Assembly (NCBI RefSeq): GCF_900105335.1 | Contig: NZ_LT629770.1 | Location: forward strand, 1,798,001-1,862,000 | Source of the DNA: Microbacterium paraoxydans | GTDB lineage: Bacteria > Actinomycetota > Actinomycetes > Actinomycetales > Microbacteriaceae | DNA: 64,000 nucleotides | Direction of reading: 5' to 3' | Shown here: in pieces, positions 43,140 through 51,430 of the stretch | Numbering within the stretch: the first letter of the stretch is position 1 | Layout: each line of letters starts with the position of its first letter | Position numbers and translations under genes: made by a program | The notes under the pieces: model-generated | The model's database searches: none | Told to the model about the DNA's origin: nothing | Seen by the model: only the letters and a program-made list of their open reading frames with translations

Positions 43140-43552
43140 GCTGTCGCAGCCCTCTCCGCGTCGCGCTTGTTCGCGCAGGGGGTGCAGAGCCCGAAGATGT
43201 CGACCACGTGGGCGGCTTCGGTGAACCCGTGCAGGGCGGCCGTGCGATGCGCCCACTGCTCCACGTCCTTCGCCTCGATCTCGACCGTGAGGCCGCAGGA
43301 TCGGCAGATGAGGTGGTGGTGGTGGCCCTGGGTGGTGCACGCGCGATAGAGCGCCTCCCCCTCAGGGCTCTGCAGCGAGTCGGCGTCGCCGGCGGCCGCG
43401 AGCCCGGCGAGAGCGCGGTAGACCGTGGCCAGGCCGATCCCGGTGTTGTCGTCGCGGAGCGTCGCGTGGAGGCTCTGTGCGCTCACGAAACCGCGCGCGT
43501 CGGCGAGCGCTTCGCGCACGCGTTCGCGCTGCCAGGTGTTCCGTTGAGCCAT
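43136..43552 (-). CDS. zur: Fur family zinc uptake regulator
   Basis: 138 residues from ATG 43552, with TAGAAT seven bases upstream (leaderless). Winged helix with GIGLATVYRALAGLAAAGDAD, then the GHHHHLICRSCG hinge (H77-H80, C83, C86) and CTPC (C123, C126) forming the structural zinc site. Fur paralogues sort by context: it lies between the YcgRQ-like operon and znuABC, so Zur is likeliest. It is the first gene of a five-gene overlapping operon. It should repress znuA through the box at 46415-46432 when zinc is sufficient. Confidence 0.88.
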   Translation of the reverse strand: MAQRNTWQRERVREALADARGFVSAQSLHATLRDDNTGIGLATVYRALAGLAAAGDADSLQSPEGEALYRACTTQGHHHHLICRSCGLTVEIEAKDVEQWAHRTAALHGFTEAAHVVDIFGLCTPCANKRDAERAATA

Positions 43553-43605
43553 GCCTTCGATTCTAGGCCGGGACGGTTGGCGAGGGCTGGGAGCGGCCTT
43601 CCTCG

Positions 43606-43667
43606 CTTCGAATCGCCCGATTGGCGGCATCCCCGGCCGAGATGGAGCAAAGTGCGCGATTTGAAGC
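43606..43667. repeat. Palindromic dispersed repeat, copy 2
   Basis: Begins CTTCGAATCGCCCGATTGGCGGC and ends GCGCGATTTGAAGC; aligns with the minus strand of 38707-38767 over the whole length. It sits in the 119-bp gap between zur and znuB, so it may also act as an intergenic hairpin after znuB. Confidence 0.6.
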
Positions 43668-43671
43668 AGGG

Positions 43672-44544
43672 TCAGACCCGGGTGACGCGGGAACGGACGC
43701 GCTGCACGATCCAGCACACGACGTAGATCGTGAAGGACAGGGTCGTGATGTAGGGGCTCACCGGGAGGGTTCCGGCGAGCGCGAGGAGGATCCCGCCGAC
43801 GGCCGACACGAACCCGAACACAGCCGCCAGCACCGGCACCGCGACAGGGCCGGCCGTGATCCGCATGGCCGCGGCCGCCGGCGTCACCAGCAGCGCCATC
43901 ACCAGCAGCGCGCCGATGATGTGCACGCTCACCGCGACGATGAGCCCCAGCAGCACCATGAACAGCAGGCTCACGGTGCGGGTGGGCACCCCGCGGGCGG
44001 CCGCCGACTCCGGGTCGAGCGAGTCGAAGCGCAGCGGGTTCCACATCACGAGCAGGCCGAGCAGCACCACGAGGCTGATGCCGATGAGCCAGCCGAGGTC
44101 GGGGCTCGAGACCGACACGATCTGCCCCGTCAGGAGGCTGAACCGGTTGGCGCTGCGGCCGTCGTACAGCGACAGGAACAGGATGCCGAGACCGAGCCCG
44201 AACGGCATGAGCACGCCCACGATCGAGTTGCGGTCCCTGGCCTTGGCGCCGAGGACCCCGATGAGGATCGCCGCCACGAGGGCTCCGCCGAGGGATCCGA
44301 GCACGACGCTGCCGCCGAACAGCAGCGCCGCCGCCGCTCCCGCGAAGGAGAGCTCGCTCACCCCGTGCACCGCGAAGGCCAGATCGCGCTGCATGACGAA
44401 GACCCCGATGAGGCCGCCGACGAGGCCGAGCACGGCACCCGCGATGATCGAGTTCGAGAGCAGGGCGACGAGCTCGCCGTAGTCCTGGAACGAGAAGATG
44501 TCGTCCCAGCCGACCATCGGGACGAGGGCGGACGCGGCGGTCAT
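43672..44544 (-). CDS. znuB: Zinc ABC transporter permease
   Basis: 290 residues, about eight membrane helices of the ABC-3 type. AFAVHGVSELSFAGAAAALLFG and DLAFA are family marks, and LVTPAAAAMRITAGPVAVPVLAAVFGFVSAVGGILLALAGTLPVSPYITTLSFTIY is the usual C-terminal part. It forms the membrane channel of the ZnuABC importer. The start overlaps the end of znuC by four bases. Confidence 0.93.
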   Translation of the reverse strand: MTAASALVPMVGWDDIFSFQDYGELVALLSNSIIAGAVLGLVGGLIGVFVMQRDLAFAVHGVSELSFAGAAAALLFGGSVVLGSLGGALVAAILIGVLGAKARDRNSIVGVLMPFGLGLGILFLSLYDGRSANRFSLLTGQIVSVSSPDLGWLIGISLVVLLGLLVMWNPLRFDSLDPESAAARGVPTRTVSLLFMVLLGLIVAVSVHIIGALLVMALLVTPAAAAMRITAGPVAVPVLAAVFGFVSAVGGILLALAGTLPVSPYITTLSFTIYVVCWIVQRVRSRVTRV

Positions 44545-45392
44545 GCGGCGCCCCCGTGCTCGTGGTCATGGTCATGGTGCGGCTCCGCATCGGGGACGCC
44601 GACCACGACGAGCCGGTCGCCGGCGCGGAGCACGAACACGGGGGTGCCGTAGAGGTCCGTCAGCACGCGGGTCTGCAGCACCTCCTCCGGAGTCCCGAGG
44701 AGGAACCGGCCCCCGGCGATGTAGAGGATGCGGTCGACGCGGTTCAGGATCGGGTTGACGTCGTGCGTGACGAAGAGCACGGCGGCCCCGCGCTCCCGAC
44801 GCTGCCTGTCGATGATGTCGGTGACGGCGACCTGGTTGGCGAGGTCGAGGTTCGACAGCGGCTCGTCGCAGAGGAGCAGCGCGGGCTCGTCGGCGAGCGC
44901 CTGTCCGACCCGGAGGCGCTGCTGCTCCCCGCCGGAGAGCAGGCCCACCCGGCGATCCGCATACGATGTCGCCCCGACCGCGGCCAGCAGCGCGTCGACC
45001 TTCGCCCGGTCGCCGCGGTGCGGGACCGGGAAGCCGAAGCGGCTGCCCTGCACGCCGAGGGCGACGAGGTCACGGGCCCGCATGCTCGTGTCGGGCGCGA
45101 GCGCGCGCTGCTGCGGGATGTACCCGATGCGGGCGTTGCCGCGGTGCACGGGCTCGCCGGCCACGCGGATGCTGCCGCGGGACAGGGGCTGGAGTCCCAG
45201 GATGCTGCGGAGGAGCGTCGTCTTCCCGGATCCCGACGGACCGAGGACCGCGATGAACTCGCCGGGCCGCACCGTGAGGTCGAGTCCCGACCAGAGCTCG
45301 CGGTCTCCCCGCTGCAGGGCACCGTCGGCGATCTCGAGGACCGGACCGGTCTCCCTCGCGGGTCGCTGAGCCTGTGAACGGGCTCCGCTCAC
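44541..45392 (-). CDS. znuC: Zinc ABC transporter ATP-binding protein
   Basis: 283 residues. Walker A GPSGSGKT at 51-58, signature LSGGEQQRLRVGQ, and Walker B LLLCDEPLSNLD are intact. The C-terminus ends in a His-rich tail, HHDHDHEHGG, as in many zinc/manganese systems. It energises uptake through znuB. The first about ten codons are read through a worn copy of the CTGAGCCTG repeat. It overlaps the neighbouring genes by four bases on both sides. Confidence 0.93.
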   Translation of the reverse strand: MSGARSQAQRPARETGPVLEIADGALQRGDRELWSGLDLTVRPGEFIAVLGPSGSGKTTLLRSILGLQPLSRGSIRVAGEPVHRGNARIGYIPQQRALAPDTSMRARDLVALGVQGSRFGFPVPHRGDRAKVDALLAAVGATSYADRRVGLLSGGEQQRLRVGQALADEPALLLCDEPLSNLDLANQVAVTDIIDRQRRERGAAVLFVTHDVNPILNRVDRILYIAGGRFLLGTPEEVLQTRVLTDLYGTPVFVLRAGDRLVVVGVPDAEPHHDHDHEHGGAA

Positions 45393-46396
45393 GACTGGAC
45401 GGCGGCGGCGAGGCTCTGGATCGCGTCACTCATCCACTCAGAGTACGACGATCCGTCCTCGAGCAGCTCCGTGAACGCGACCACGGGCACCCCGGCGTCC
45501 TCCGCGGCCTTCTCCACGCGCTCCGTCTCCGCGCCGCCGGTCTGGGCGTTGGTGAGCACGGCGGTCACATCGCCGGACCCGACGACCTGCAGCGCCTCGA
45601 GCAGCACGGCGGGCGCGACATCACTGCCCTCCTCCACCGACTCCGCGAAGCCCTCGGGGGTGACGTCGGTGAGCCCGGCGGCCGTGGCCAGGTATCCGGG
45701 CAACGGCTCGGTCATGAACACCGTCGCACCGGCGGCGTCCGCCTTGATCGCCTCGAGGTCGCTTTCGAAGCCCTCCAGCTCCGCGACGAGATCGTCCGCG
45801 TTCGTGCGGAACGTGTCGGCACCGTCGGGGTCGATATCGGTGAGCTCGTCGGCGATCGCCTCGACGACGTGGATCATCGTGTGCGGGTCGAACCAGACGT
45901 GCTCGTTGAAGCCCTCGATGTGGTCGTGGCCGGCGTGGTCCTCCCCCTCGGCCTCGTGATCGTGCGCCTCGTCCGTCGCGGACTCGTCATCGGCGTGATC
46001 GTGGTCCTCGCCCTCGTCGTGACCCTCGTTGCCCGGGTAGTCGTGCGAGAACTCCACCGCGGTGACGACGTGCGGGTCCTGCGCATCCTGCAGGAGGCTG
46101 TCGATGAACGCGTCGTAGCCGCCGCCGTTCTCCACCACGAGGTCGGCCTTCTGCAGCGTCAGGCGGTCGCGAGCGCTCGCCTCGTAGGAGTGCGGGTCCT
46201 GGGTGGCCGAGTCGATGATCGAGGTGACGTCGACCCGGTCTCCGCCGACCTGCGCGGCGATGTCGCCGTAGACGTTGGTGCTGGCGACGACCGTCACCGC
46301 GCCGTCGTCCTCCGCCGCGCCCGAGGTCGACGAGCATCCGGCCAGGGAGAGGGCGGCGACCGAGGCGAGCGTGAGGGCGAGGGCGGGCTTCTTCAT
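45389..46396 (-). CDS. znuA: Zinc ABC transporter substrate-binding lipoprotein
   Basis: 335 residues from ATG 46396 (GTG 46405 possible). The lipobox is LSLAGC, cysteine 21. It is a cluster A-I metal-binding protein: ASTNVYGDIAAQVGG at the start, NGGGYDAFIDS, the His/Asp/Glu-rich loop HDEGEDHDHADDES...HDHEAEGEDHAGHDH that delivers zinc, then NEHVWFDPHTM with the metal-binding histidines. A Zur box is in its promoter, which makes it the low-zinc-induced first gene of znuACB. Confidence 0.94.
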   Translation of the reverse strand: MKKPALALTLASVAALSLAGCSSTSGAAEDDGAVTVVASTNVYGDIAAQVGGDRVDVTSIIDSATQDPHSYEASARDRLTLQKADLVVENGGGYDAFIDSLLQDAQDPHVVTAVEFSHDYPGNEGHDEGEDHDHADDESATDEAHDHEAEGEDHAGHDHIEGFNEHVWFDPHTMIHVVEAIADELTDIDPDGADTFRTNADDLVAELEGFESDLEAIKADAAGATVFMTEPLPGYLATAAGLTDVTPEGFAESVEEGSDVAPAVLLEALQVVGSGDVTAVLTNAQTGGAETERVEKAAEDAGVPVVAFTELLEDGSSYSEWMSDAIQSLAAAVQS

Positions 46397-46414
46397 GGGT
46401 CCCACTCTAAACGC

Positions 46415-46432
46415 TAATGAGAACCATTATCA
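46415..46432 (-). promoter_or_regulatory. Zur box upstream of znuA
   Basis: On the minus strand TGATAATGGTTCTCATTA, close to the actinobacterial Zur/Fur consensus TGATAATGATTATCA, 19 bp before the znuA ATG. Five of seven positions are symmetric about the centre. Confidence 0.75.
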
Positions 46433-46460
46433 AACCGGCCCTCGCCCCATCGATCCCGCC

Positions 46461-48152
46461 TCAGCTCGCGAGCGCCACCGGGGCGACCCACACCGTGGCC
46501 TCGCCCGGCAGCTCGGATCCGTCCAACGCGACGGTCGACAGCACGGCGTCGTCGGCCGCAGCGCCCAGATCGAACGGCGCGGTACCGAAGTTCGTCACGA
46601 CCTCCCACCCGTTCGGGCGGCGGAACCGCAGCACGTCCTCCCGACCCGTGTCGATCCACTCGAGCGTCTCCCCGGTCTGCAGCAGTCGCCGCAGCCGCAG
46701 CGCCTCGCGGTACAGGTTGAGGGTCGAGCCGGGGTCGGCGTCCTCCACCTCGACGGCATGCTCCGCGAACCAGCCGGGCTGCGGCAGGTGCGCGCCGGCG
46801 GCTCCGAAGCCGTACGAGCTGCCGGACGCCGTCCACGGCAGAGGCACGCGGCAGCCGTCGCGGCCGAGGCCGTCGAAGTCCGCGCCGCGGAAGAACCCGG
46901 GGTCCTGACGCTGGTCGGGCGCGATGTCCGCGACCTCGTGCAGGCCCAGCTCCTCGCCCTGATAGAGGTAGGCGCTGCCGGGCAGGCCGAGCAGCAGCAG
47001 CGTCGCGGCGTGTGCCCGGCGCAGGCCGCCCTCGCGGTCGAGGCCCTCCTCCGGGCCGCCGGCGCGCACCCACTCGGTGCCCTGCTTGACCGCGCGGCCG
47101 CGCAGCGGCGGCAGGCCGTAGCGGGTGGCGTGCCGCGTCACGTCGTGGTTCGAGAGCACCCAGGTGGTCGACGAGCCGGCGGCCTGCGCCTGCGCGAGGT
47201 TGTCGGCGATGATGCGCTGGAAGTCCGCCGCATCGAAGTCGGCGACGAGCAGGTCGAAGTTGAACGCCTGCCCGAGTCCCTCCGCGGAGGCGTACTTCGC
47301 GCGGCGCTCCGGGGTCTCCACCCACGCCTCGGCGACCGCGGTGCGCGGCGGGTCGTACTCGTTGAAGACCGCCCGCCACTGGGCGTAGATCTCGTGCACG
47401 TCGTCGCGGTCGATCATCGGATGCGTACCGGAGGTGCGGTCCATCGCGTCGAGCTCGGCGCGCGACGGCAGCGGCTCGGTGAGGTCCTTCGTCAGCATGT
47501 GGGCCACGTCGATGCGGAAGCCGTCCACGCCGCGGTCCGACCAGAAGCGGAGCGTCGTGAGGAAGTCCTCGCGCACCTCCGGGTGGTCCCAGTTCAGGTC
47601 GGGCTGCTCGACGGCGAAGTTGTGCAGGTACCACTGGCCGTCCTCGACGCGCTCCCAGGCGCTGCCGCCGAAGACCGACACCCAGTCGGTGGGCGGCTCC
47701 GCGCCGTCGCGGCCGGTGCCCTCACGGAAGATGTAACGCTCCCGTGCGGCGGAACCGCGGCCGGCGGCGAGCGCCTCCTGGAACCAGGCGTGCTGGTCGG
47801 AGGTGTGGTTGGGGACGATGTCGACGACGACGCGGATGCCCCGCGCGTGCAGTGCCTCGACCATGGCGTCGAAGTCGTCGAGCGTGCCGAGACGGGGATC
47901 CACGTTCCGGTAGTCCGCCACGTCGTACCCGCCGTCGGCGAGCTCCGACGGGTAGAACGGGCTCAGCCACACCGCGTCGATGCCGAGCTCGGCGAGGTAG
48001 TCGGCGCGAGACACGATGCCGGGGATGTCGCCCAGGCCATCGCCGTCGGCGTCCGCGAAGCTCCGCGGATAGATCTGGTACACGGCGGCCTGGCGCCACC
48101 AGGTCGCGGTCTTGTCGTCTTCGCGGGTCGCGGTGAGCAGCGAATCGGTCAT
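46461..48152 (-). CDS. GH13 alpha-glucosidase / alpha-amylase family enzyme
   Basis: 563 residues from ATG 48152. A (beta/alpha)8 barrel with the four GH13 regions: DIVPNHTSDQH, GFRIDVAH (nucleophile D215), VAEAW (acid E275) and LSNHDVTR (D337 transition-state stabiliser). No signal peptide, hence cytoplasmic. It probably hydrolyses alpha-1,4 or alpha-1,6 glucosides brought in by the neighbouring ABC transporter. A frame extension to 48206 would add a proline/arginine-rich start and is not needed. The gene is the last of the SBP-permease-permease-glucosidase operon, 37 bases after the second permease. Confidence 0.92.
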   Translation of the reverse strand: MTDSLLTATREDDKTATWWRQAAVYQIYPRSFADADGDGLGDIPGIVSRADYLAELGIDAVWLSPFYPSELADGGYDVADYRNVDPRLGTLDDFDAMVEALHARGIRVVVDIVPNHTSDQHAWFQEALAAGRGSAARERYIFREGTGRDGAEPPTDWVSVFGGSAWERVEDGQWYLHNFAVEQPDLNWDHPEVREDFLTTLRFWSDRGVDGFRIDVAHMLTKDLTEPLPSRAELDAMDRTSGTHPMIDRDDVHEIYAQWRAVFNEYDPPRTAVAEAWVETPERRAKYASAEGLGQAFNFDLLVADFDAADFQRIIADNLAQAQAAGSSTTWVLSNHDVTRHATRYGLPPLRGRAVKQGTEWVRAGGPEEGLDREGGLRRAHAATLLLLGLPGSAYLYQGEELGLHEVADIAPDQRQDPGFFRGADFDGLGRDGCRVPLPWTASGSSYGFGAAGAHLPQPGWFAEHAVEVEDADPGSTLNLYREALRLRRLLQTGETLEWIDTGREDVLRFRRPNGWEVVTNFGTAPFDLGAAADDAVLSTVALDGSELPGEATVWVAPVALAS

Positions 48153-48189
48153 GAGGAAGAGGCTCTCCTTGTTTCTTGCGGGGGTCGGG

Positions 48190-49068
48190 TCAGCCCTTGA
48201 CGGCACCCTGCGTGACGCCCTCCATCACCCAGCGCTGAGTGAAGAGGTAGGCGACGATCGCGGGCGCCATGGCCATCAGGTACGAGGCGAAGGCGACGTT
48301 GTAGTTGTTGCTGAACTGGTTCTGGAAGAGGTTCTGCCGCACCGGCAGCGTCTGCAGCGCCGGGTCGGAGATGATCAGCGACGGCATCATGAAGTCGTTC
48401 CAGGCGTAGAGGAAGGCGAAGATGCCGACCGTGGCGCTCATCGGCGCGAGCAACGGGAAGATGAGCCGCCAGAACGTCTGCCAGGTCGTGGCACCGTCGA
48501 TCCGCGCGCTCTCCTCCAGCTCGATCGGGATCGAGCGCAGGAACGCCGTGAACAGCAGCACGCTGAAGCTGAGCTGGAACATGGTGGCGAGGACGATCAC
48601 GCCGAACGGGTTGTCGAGACCGACGCGCCCGGTGAGCTGGATCTGCGGAAGCGCCACGACGGGGAACGGGATGAACATCGCCGCGAGCAGATAGAAGAAG
48701 GAGTACCGGAACAGCCGGCGGTCCCAGTTGCGCACGATCGCGTACGACGCGAAGGCCGCGAGGACGATCGTCGCGATGACCGTCCCTGCCGTGACGAGCA
48801 GCGAGATCGCGGCGCCGACCGGGAACTTCGTCAACGTCCACGCCTGCACGAAGCCGTCGATGCTGAACGGCGCCGGCAGCGAAAACGCGTTGCCGTCGAC
48901 CGCCTGGCCGGTGGTCTTGAACGCCATCGAGATCGTCACGTACAGCGGGATGAGGATGGTCGCCGTGCACAGGATCAGGATGATGGTGCCCGACCAGTTG
49001 ACGCGCTCCATCTTCTGCCGCTTCCGGCGTCCGTCCGCGGGGATGGTGGTGAGGGTCTCCGTCGACAT
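48190..49068 (-). CDS. Carbohydrate ABC transporter permease, MalG type
   Basis: 292 residues. Six membrane segments, with the EAA loop ELEESARIDGAT. It overlaps the preceding permease stop by one base (TGATG). It is paired with the permease at 49068-50012 and the lipoprotein at 50009 to form an importer for an alpha-glucoside. The operon has no ATPase gene. Confidence 0.93.
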   Translation of the reverse strand: MSTETLTTIPADGRRKRQKMERVNWSGTIILILCTATILIPLYVTISMAFKTTGQAVDGNAFSLPAPFSIDGFVQAWTLTKFPVGAAISLLVTAGTVIATIVLAAFASYAIVRNWDRRLFRYSFFYLLAAMFIPFPVVALPQIQLTGRVGLDNPFGVIVLATMFQLSFSVLLFTAFLRSIPIELEESARIDGATTWQTFWRLIFPLLAPMSATVGIFAFLYAWNDFMMPSLIISDPALQTLPVRQNLFQNQFSNNYNVAFASYLMAMAPAIVAYLFTQRWVMEGVTQGAVKG

Positions 49069-50012
49069 CAGAACGTGTTCCTTCCGCGGGTCAGCGAGAG
49101 CTGGAGGACGGAGATGAGCACGGCCACGATGAAGAAGATCGTGGCGTTGGCCATCTGGTAGGCGTAGTCGCCGCCGTTGAAGCCCGCGATGATCGTCATC
49201 GCGACGCTGCGGGTGGCGGTGCCCGGGCCGCCGTTGGTGAGGCCGACGATGATGTCGTAGGCGTTGAGGAAGCCCTTGAAGCCGAGGATCACGTTGATGA
49301 CGACGTATCCGGCGACGAGCGGGATGGTGATGCGGGTGAGCTGCTGCGTGCGGCTGGCGCCGTCGATGCTCGCCGCCTCGTACACCTCACCCGGTACCGA
49401 CAGGAGCCCGGCGATGTAGATGAGGAGCGTGCCGGGGACCGCCTGCCAGGCGGTGACGATGACGATCGCGACCCAGGCGAGGTCGGGATTGGCGAGCAGG
49501 CTCGTCTCCAGCCAGGGGATGCCGGTGGCCGCGCCCGCCGCGGGGATCGAGTTCGAGAACAGGAAGTTGAAGACGTAGGCGATGATGATGCCCGAGATCA
49601 CCATCGGGATCACGAAGATCGTCCGCAGGCCCGTCTTGAACCGGATGCGGGACGTGAGGCCGACCGCCAGCAGGAAAGCGATGACGTTGACGACGATCAC
49701 GGTCGCGATCGAGAACCCGAAGGTGAAGAGATAGCTCTGCAGGATGGCCGGGTCGCTGAACAGCGCGATGTAGTTCGTCAGCCCGTTGAAGCTCCACTCG
49801 CCGATGCCGATGGAGTCGGTGAAGCTGAAGAAGATGCCGATCACGCCGGGGACGGTGATCGCGAGCGTGAAGATCACGAGGGTCGGCAGGAGGAACAGGT
49901 AGTAGATCGGCTCGACGCGGCGCGTGTGGCGGCGGATCTTCCGCGGCCCGCCGGTGAGGATCGCGGTGGTGCTCGTCCCGGCGTCGGCGCCGGTGGTCGT
50001 GGTCGTGCTCAT
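49068..50012 (-). CDS. Carbohydrate ABC transporter permease, MalF type
   Basis: 314 residues from ATG 50012, which overlaps the binding-protein stop (ATGA). Six segments; the EAA loop is EVYEAASIDGAS, and GLTNGGPGTAT before the last segment is typical of CUT1 permeases. It forms the other half of the channel. Confidence 0.93.
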   Translation of the reverse strand: MSTTTTTGADAGTSTTAILTGGPRKIRRHTRRVEPIYYLFLLPTLVIFTLAITVPGVIGIFFSFTDSIGIGEWSFNGLTNYIALFSDPAILQSYLFTFGFSIATVIVVNVIAFLLAVGLTSRIRFKTGLRTIFVIPMVISGIIIAYVFNFLFSNSIPAAGAATGIPWLETSLLANPDLAWVAIVIVTAWQAVPGTLLIYIAGLLSVPGEVYEAASIDGASRTQQLTRITIPLVAGYVVINVILGFKGFLNAYDIIVGLTNGGPGTATRSVAMTIIAGFNGGDYAYQMANATIFFIVAVLISVLQLSLTRGRNTF

Positions 50013-51337
50013 GGCGCGGACTCCTCTGTCTCGCCCGATGCGGAATCCTCGGAACTCGGGATGGGGGCGCGCAAGGCGATGCGAGCCCAGTCGGCGTCCA
50101 TGGTGCGGAGGATGGACGACGGGGCGGCGCCGAGGACCATGGCCTGCGCGTAGTTGAAGATCGGGAGGGTCTTCGGGACGAGCACCGAGGGGCCCTGGTA
50201 GATCCGGCCCTCGTCGTAGTACGGGATCATGCCCTCGATGCGCGGGTCGTCCGGCGGCGCCGCGTCGGTCGTCGGGGTGAACCCGAGCTGCGACGCGTTG
50301 TACTCCTCGATGTTCTCGGGAAGGTAGAGGTACTCCAGGAAGTCGCGTGCGGCCTCTTGGTGCTTCGACTCCTCCGGGATCATGACCGCGAGGTCCATGT
50401 TCACGCGGACCGCGAGGTCGGCGGGGTCGTCCGTCATGGGCAGCGGGAAGGTGCCGAGGTCGAGGTCGGGGTCGGTCTTCGCGATCTCGCTGAACGCCCA
50501 CGGCCCCTGCAGGTACATCGCGGCCTCGCCCTTCGCGAAGGCGAGGTTCCCGTCTCCGTACGCCCGGCTCGCGGCGTCCTCGTTCGTGTACTCGTCCGCG
50601 AGCACCATCATCTTGTCCATCGGCTCCGCGAAGTCCTTCTCGAAGGAGACCTCCGAGTCCGGGCCGACATCGGTGCCCTCGGCGGCGAGCGCATCGAAGA
50701 ACGCCAGCACGTCGAGCGAGCCGCCGACGGCGTAGTCGTACCACCCCTGCCCGACCGTCCAGTCGTCCTTGAAGGTGGCGTAGAACGGGTCGATCCCGGC
50801 CTCACGGAGGCTGTCGCTGACGACGAGGAGCTCATCCCACGTCTGCGGCACCTCCAGGCTCTGCTCCGCGAAGATCTGCTTGTTGTAGATGACCGAGGCG
50901 GCCATGACCGAGTACGGCAGGGCGCTGGTGCGGCCCGCGCAGGAGCCGTACTGGTCCATGAGCGGCTGCAGGTCGTCGCGGATCCCGGCGGCGGCCTCGG
51001 TGTCGGAGAGGTCGGTGAGCGCGCAGCGCTGCACGAACCGGGCGACCTCGTAGTTGTAGTTGGCGAGCATGATGTCCGGCGGATTGCCCCGGACGAAGCT
51101 CGCGGAGACGACGTCGACGCCGGACGTGTCGATCTCCACCCGCACGTCGTCCTGCGACGCGTTGTACTCGGCGACGAGCTCCGTCATGAACGGGATGGCC
51201 TCGCGCTTGCTGAACGTGAAGCGGATGGTCTCCGCTCCACCGCCGGCGGCGCAGCTCGTGAGCGCCGTGCCGGTCAGCACGAGGCCGAGCGCTCCGGCGG
51301 CCCAGCGCACCGCCCGTGATCGTGTGGCAGACACCAT
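50009..51337 (-). CDS. Sugar ABC transporter substrate-binding lipoprotein
   Basis: 442 residues. The lipobox ALTSC places the lipid cysteine at residue 29. It is a MalE-like solute-binding protein (IRFTFSKREAIPFMTELVAEYNASQDDVRVEIDTS; MYLQGPWAFSEIA in the hinge region). The downstream GH13 enzyme suggests an alpha-glucoside such as maltose, trehalose, isomaltose or a maltodextrin. A GAAAGGA ribosome-binding site is in front of ATG 51337. Confidence 0.93.
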   Translation of the reverse strand: MVSATRSRAVRWAAGALGLVLTGTALTSCAAGGGAETIRFTFSKREAIPFMTELVAEYNASQDDVRVEIDTSGVDVVSASFVRGNPPDIMLANYNYEVARFVQRCALTDLSDTEAAAGIRDDLQPLMDQYGSCAGRTSALPYSVMAASVIYNKQIFAEQSLEVPQTWDELLVVSDSLREAGIDPFYATFKDDWTVGQGWYDYAVGGSLDVLAFFDALAAEGTDVGPDSEVSFEKDFAEPMDKMMVLADEYTNEDAASRAYGDGNLAFAKGEAAMYLQGPWAFSEIAKTDPDLDLGTFPLPMTDDPADLAVRVNMDLAVMIPEESKHQEAARDFLEYLYLPENIEEYNASQLGFTPTTDAAPPDDPRIEGMIPYYDEGRIYQGPSVLVPKTLPIFNYAQAMVLGAAPSSILRTMDADWARIALRAPIPSSEDSASGETEESAP

Positions 51338-51357
51338 CGTCCTTTCGTAGATCCGCG

Positions 51358-51384
51358 GAGTAAATCTAGTGAGCGAATTTAGTC
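51358..51384. promoter_or_regulatory. Candidate ROK operator over the ABC operon promoter
   Basis: The inverted repeat GAGTAAAT-N11-ATTTAGTC (7 of 8 matches) includes the TAGATT -10 box of the minus-strand sugar operon. It lies in the 93-bp divergent region facing the ROK gene. This placement fits repression by the ROK protein. Confidence 0.6.
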
Positions 51385-51430
51385 CGTCTAGAGGTACTGT
51401 CTCATCTGGGCGACAGAAAGGTCAAGGGGA

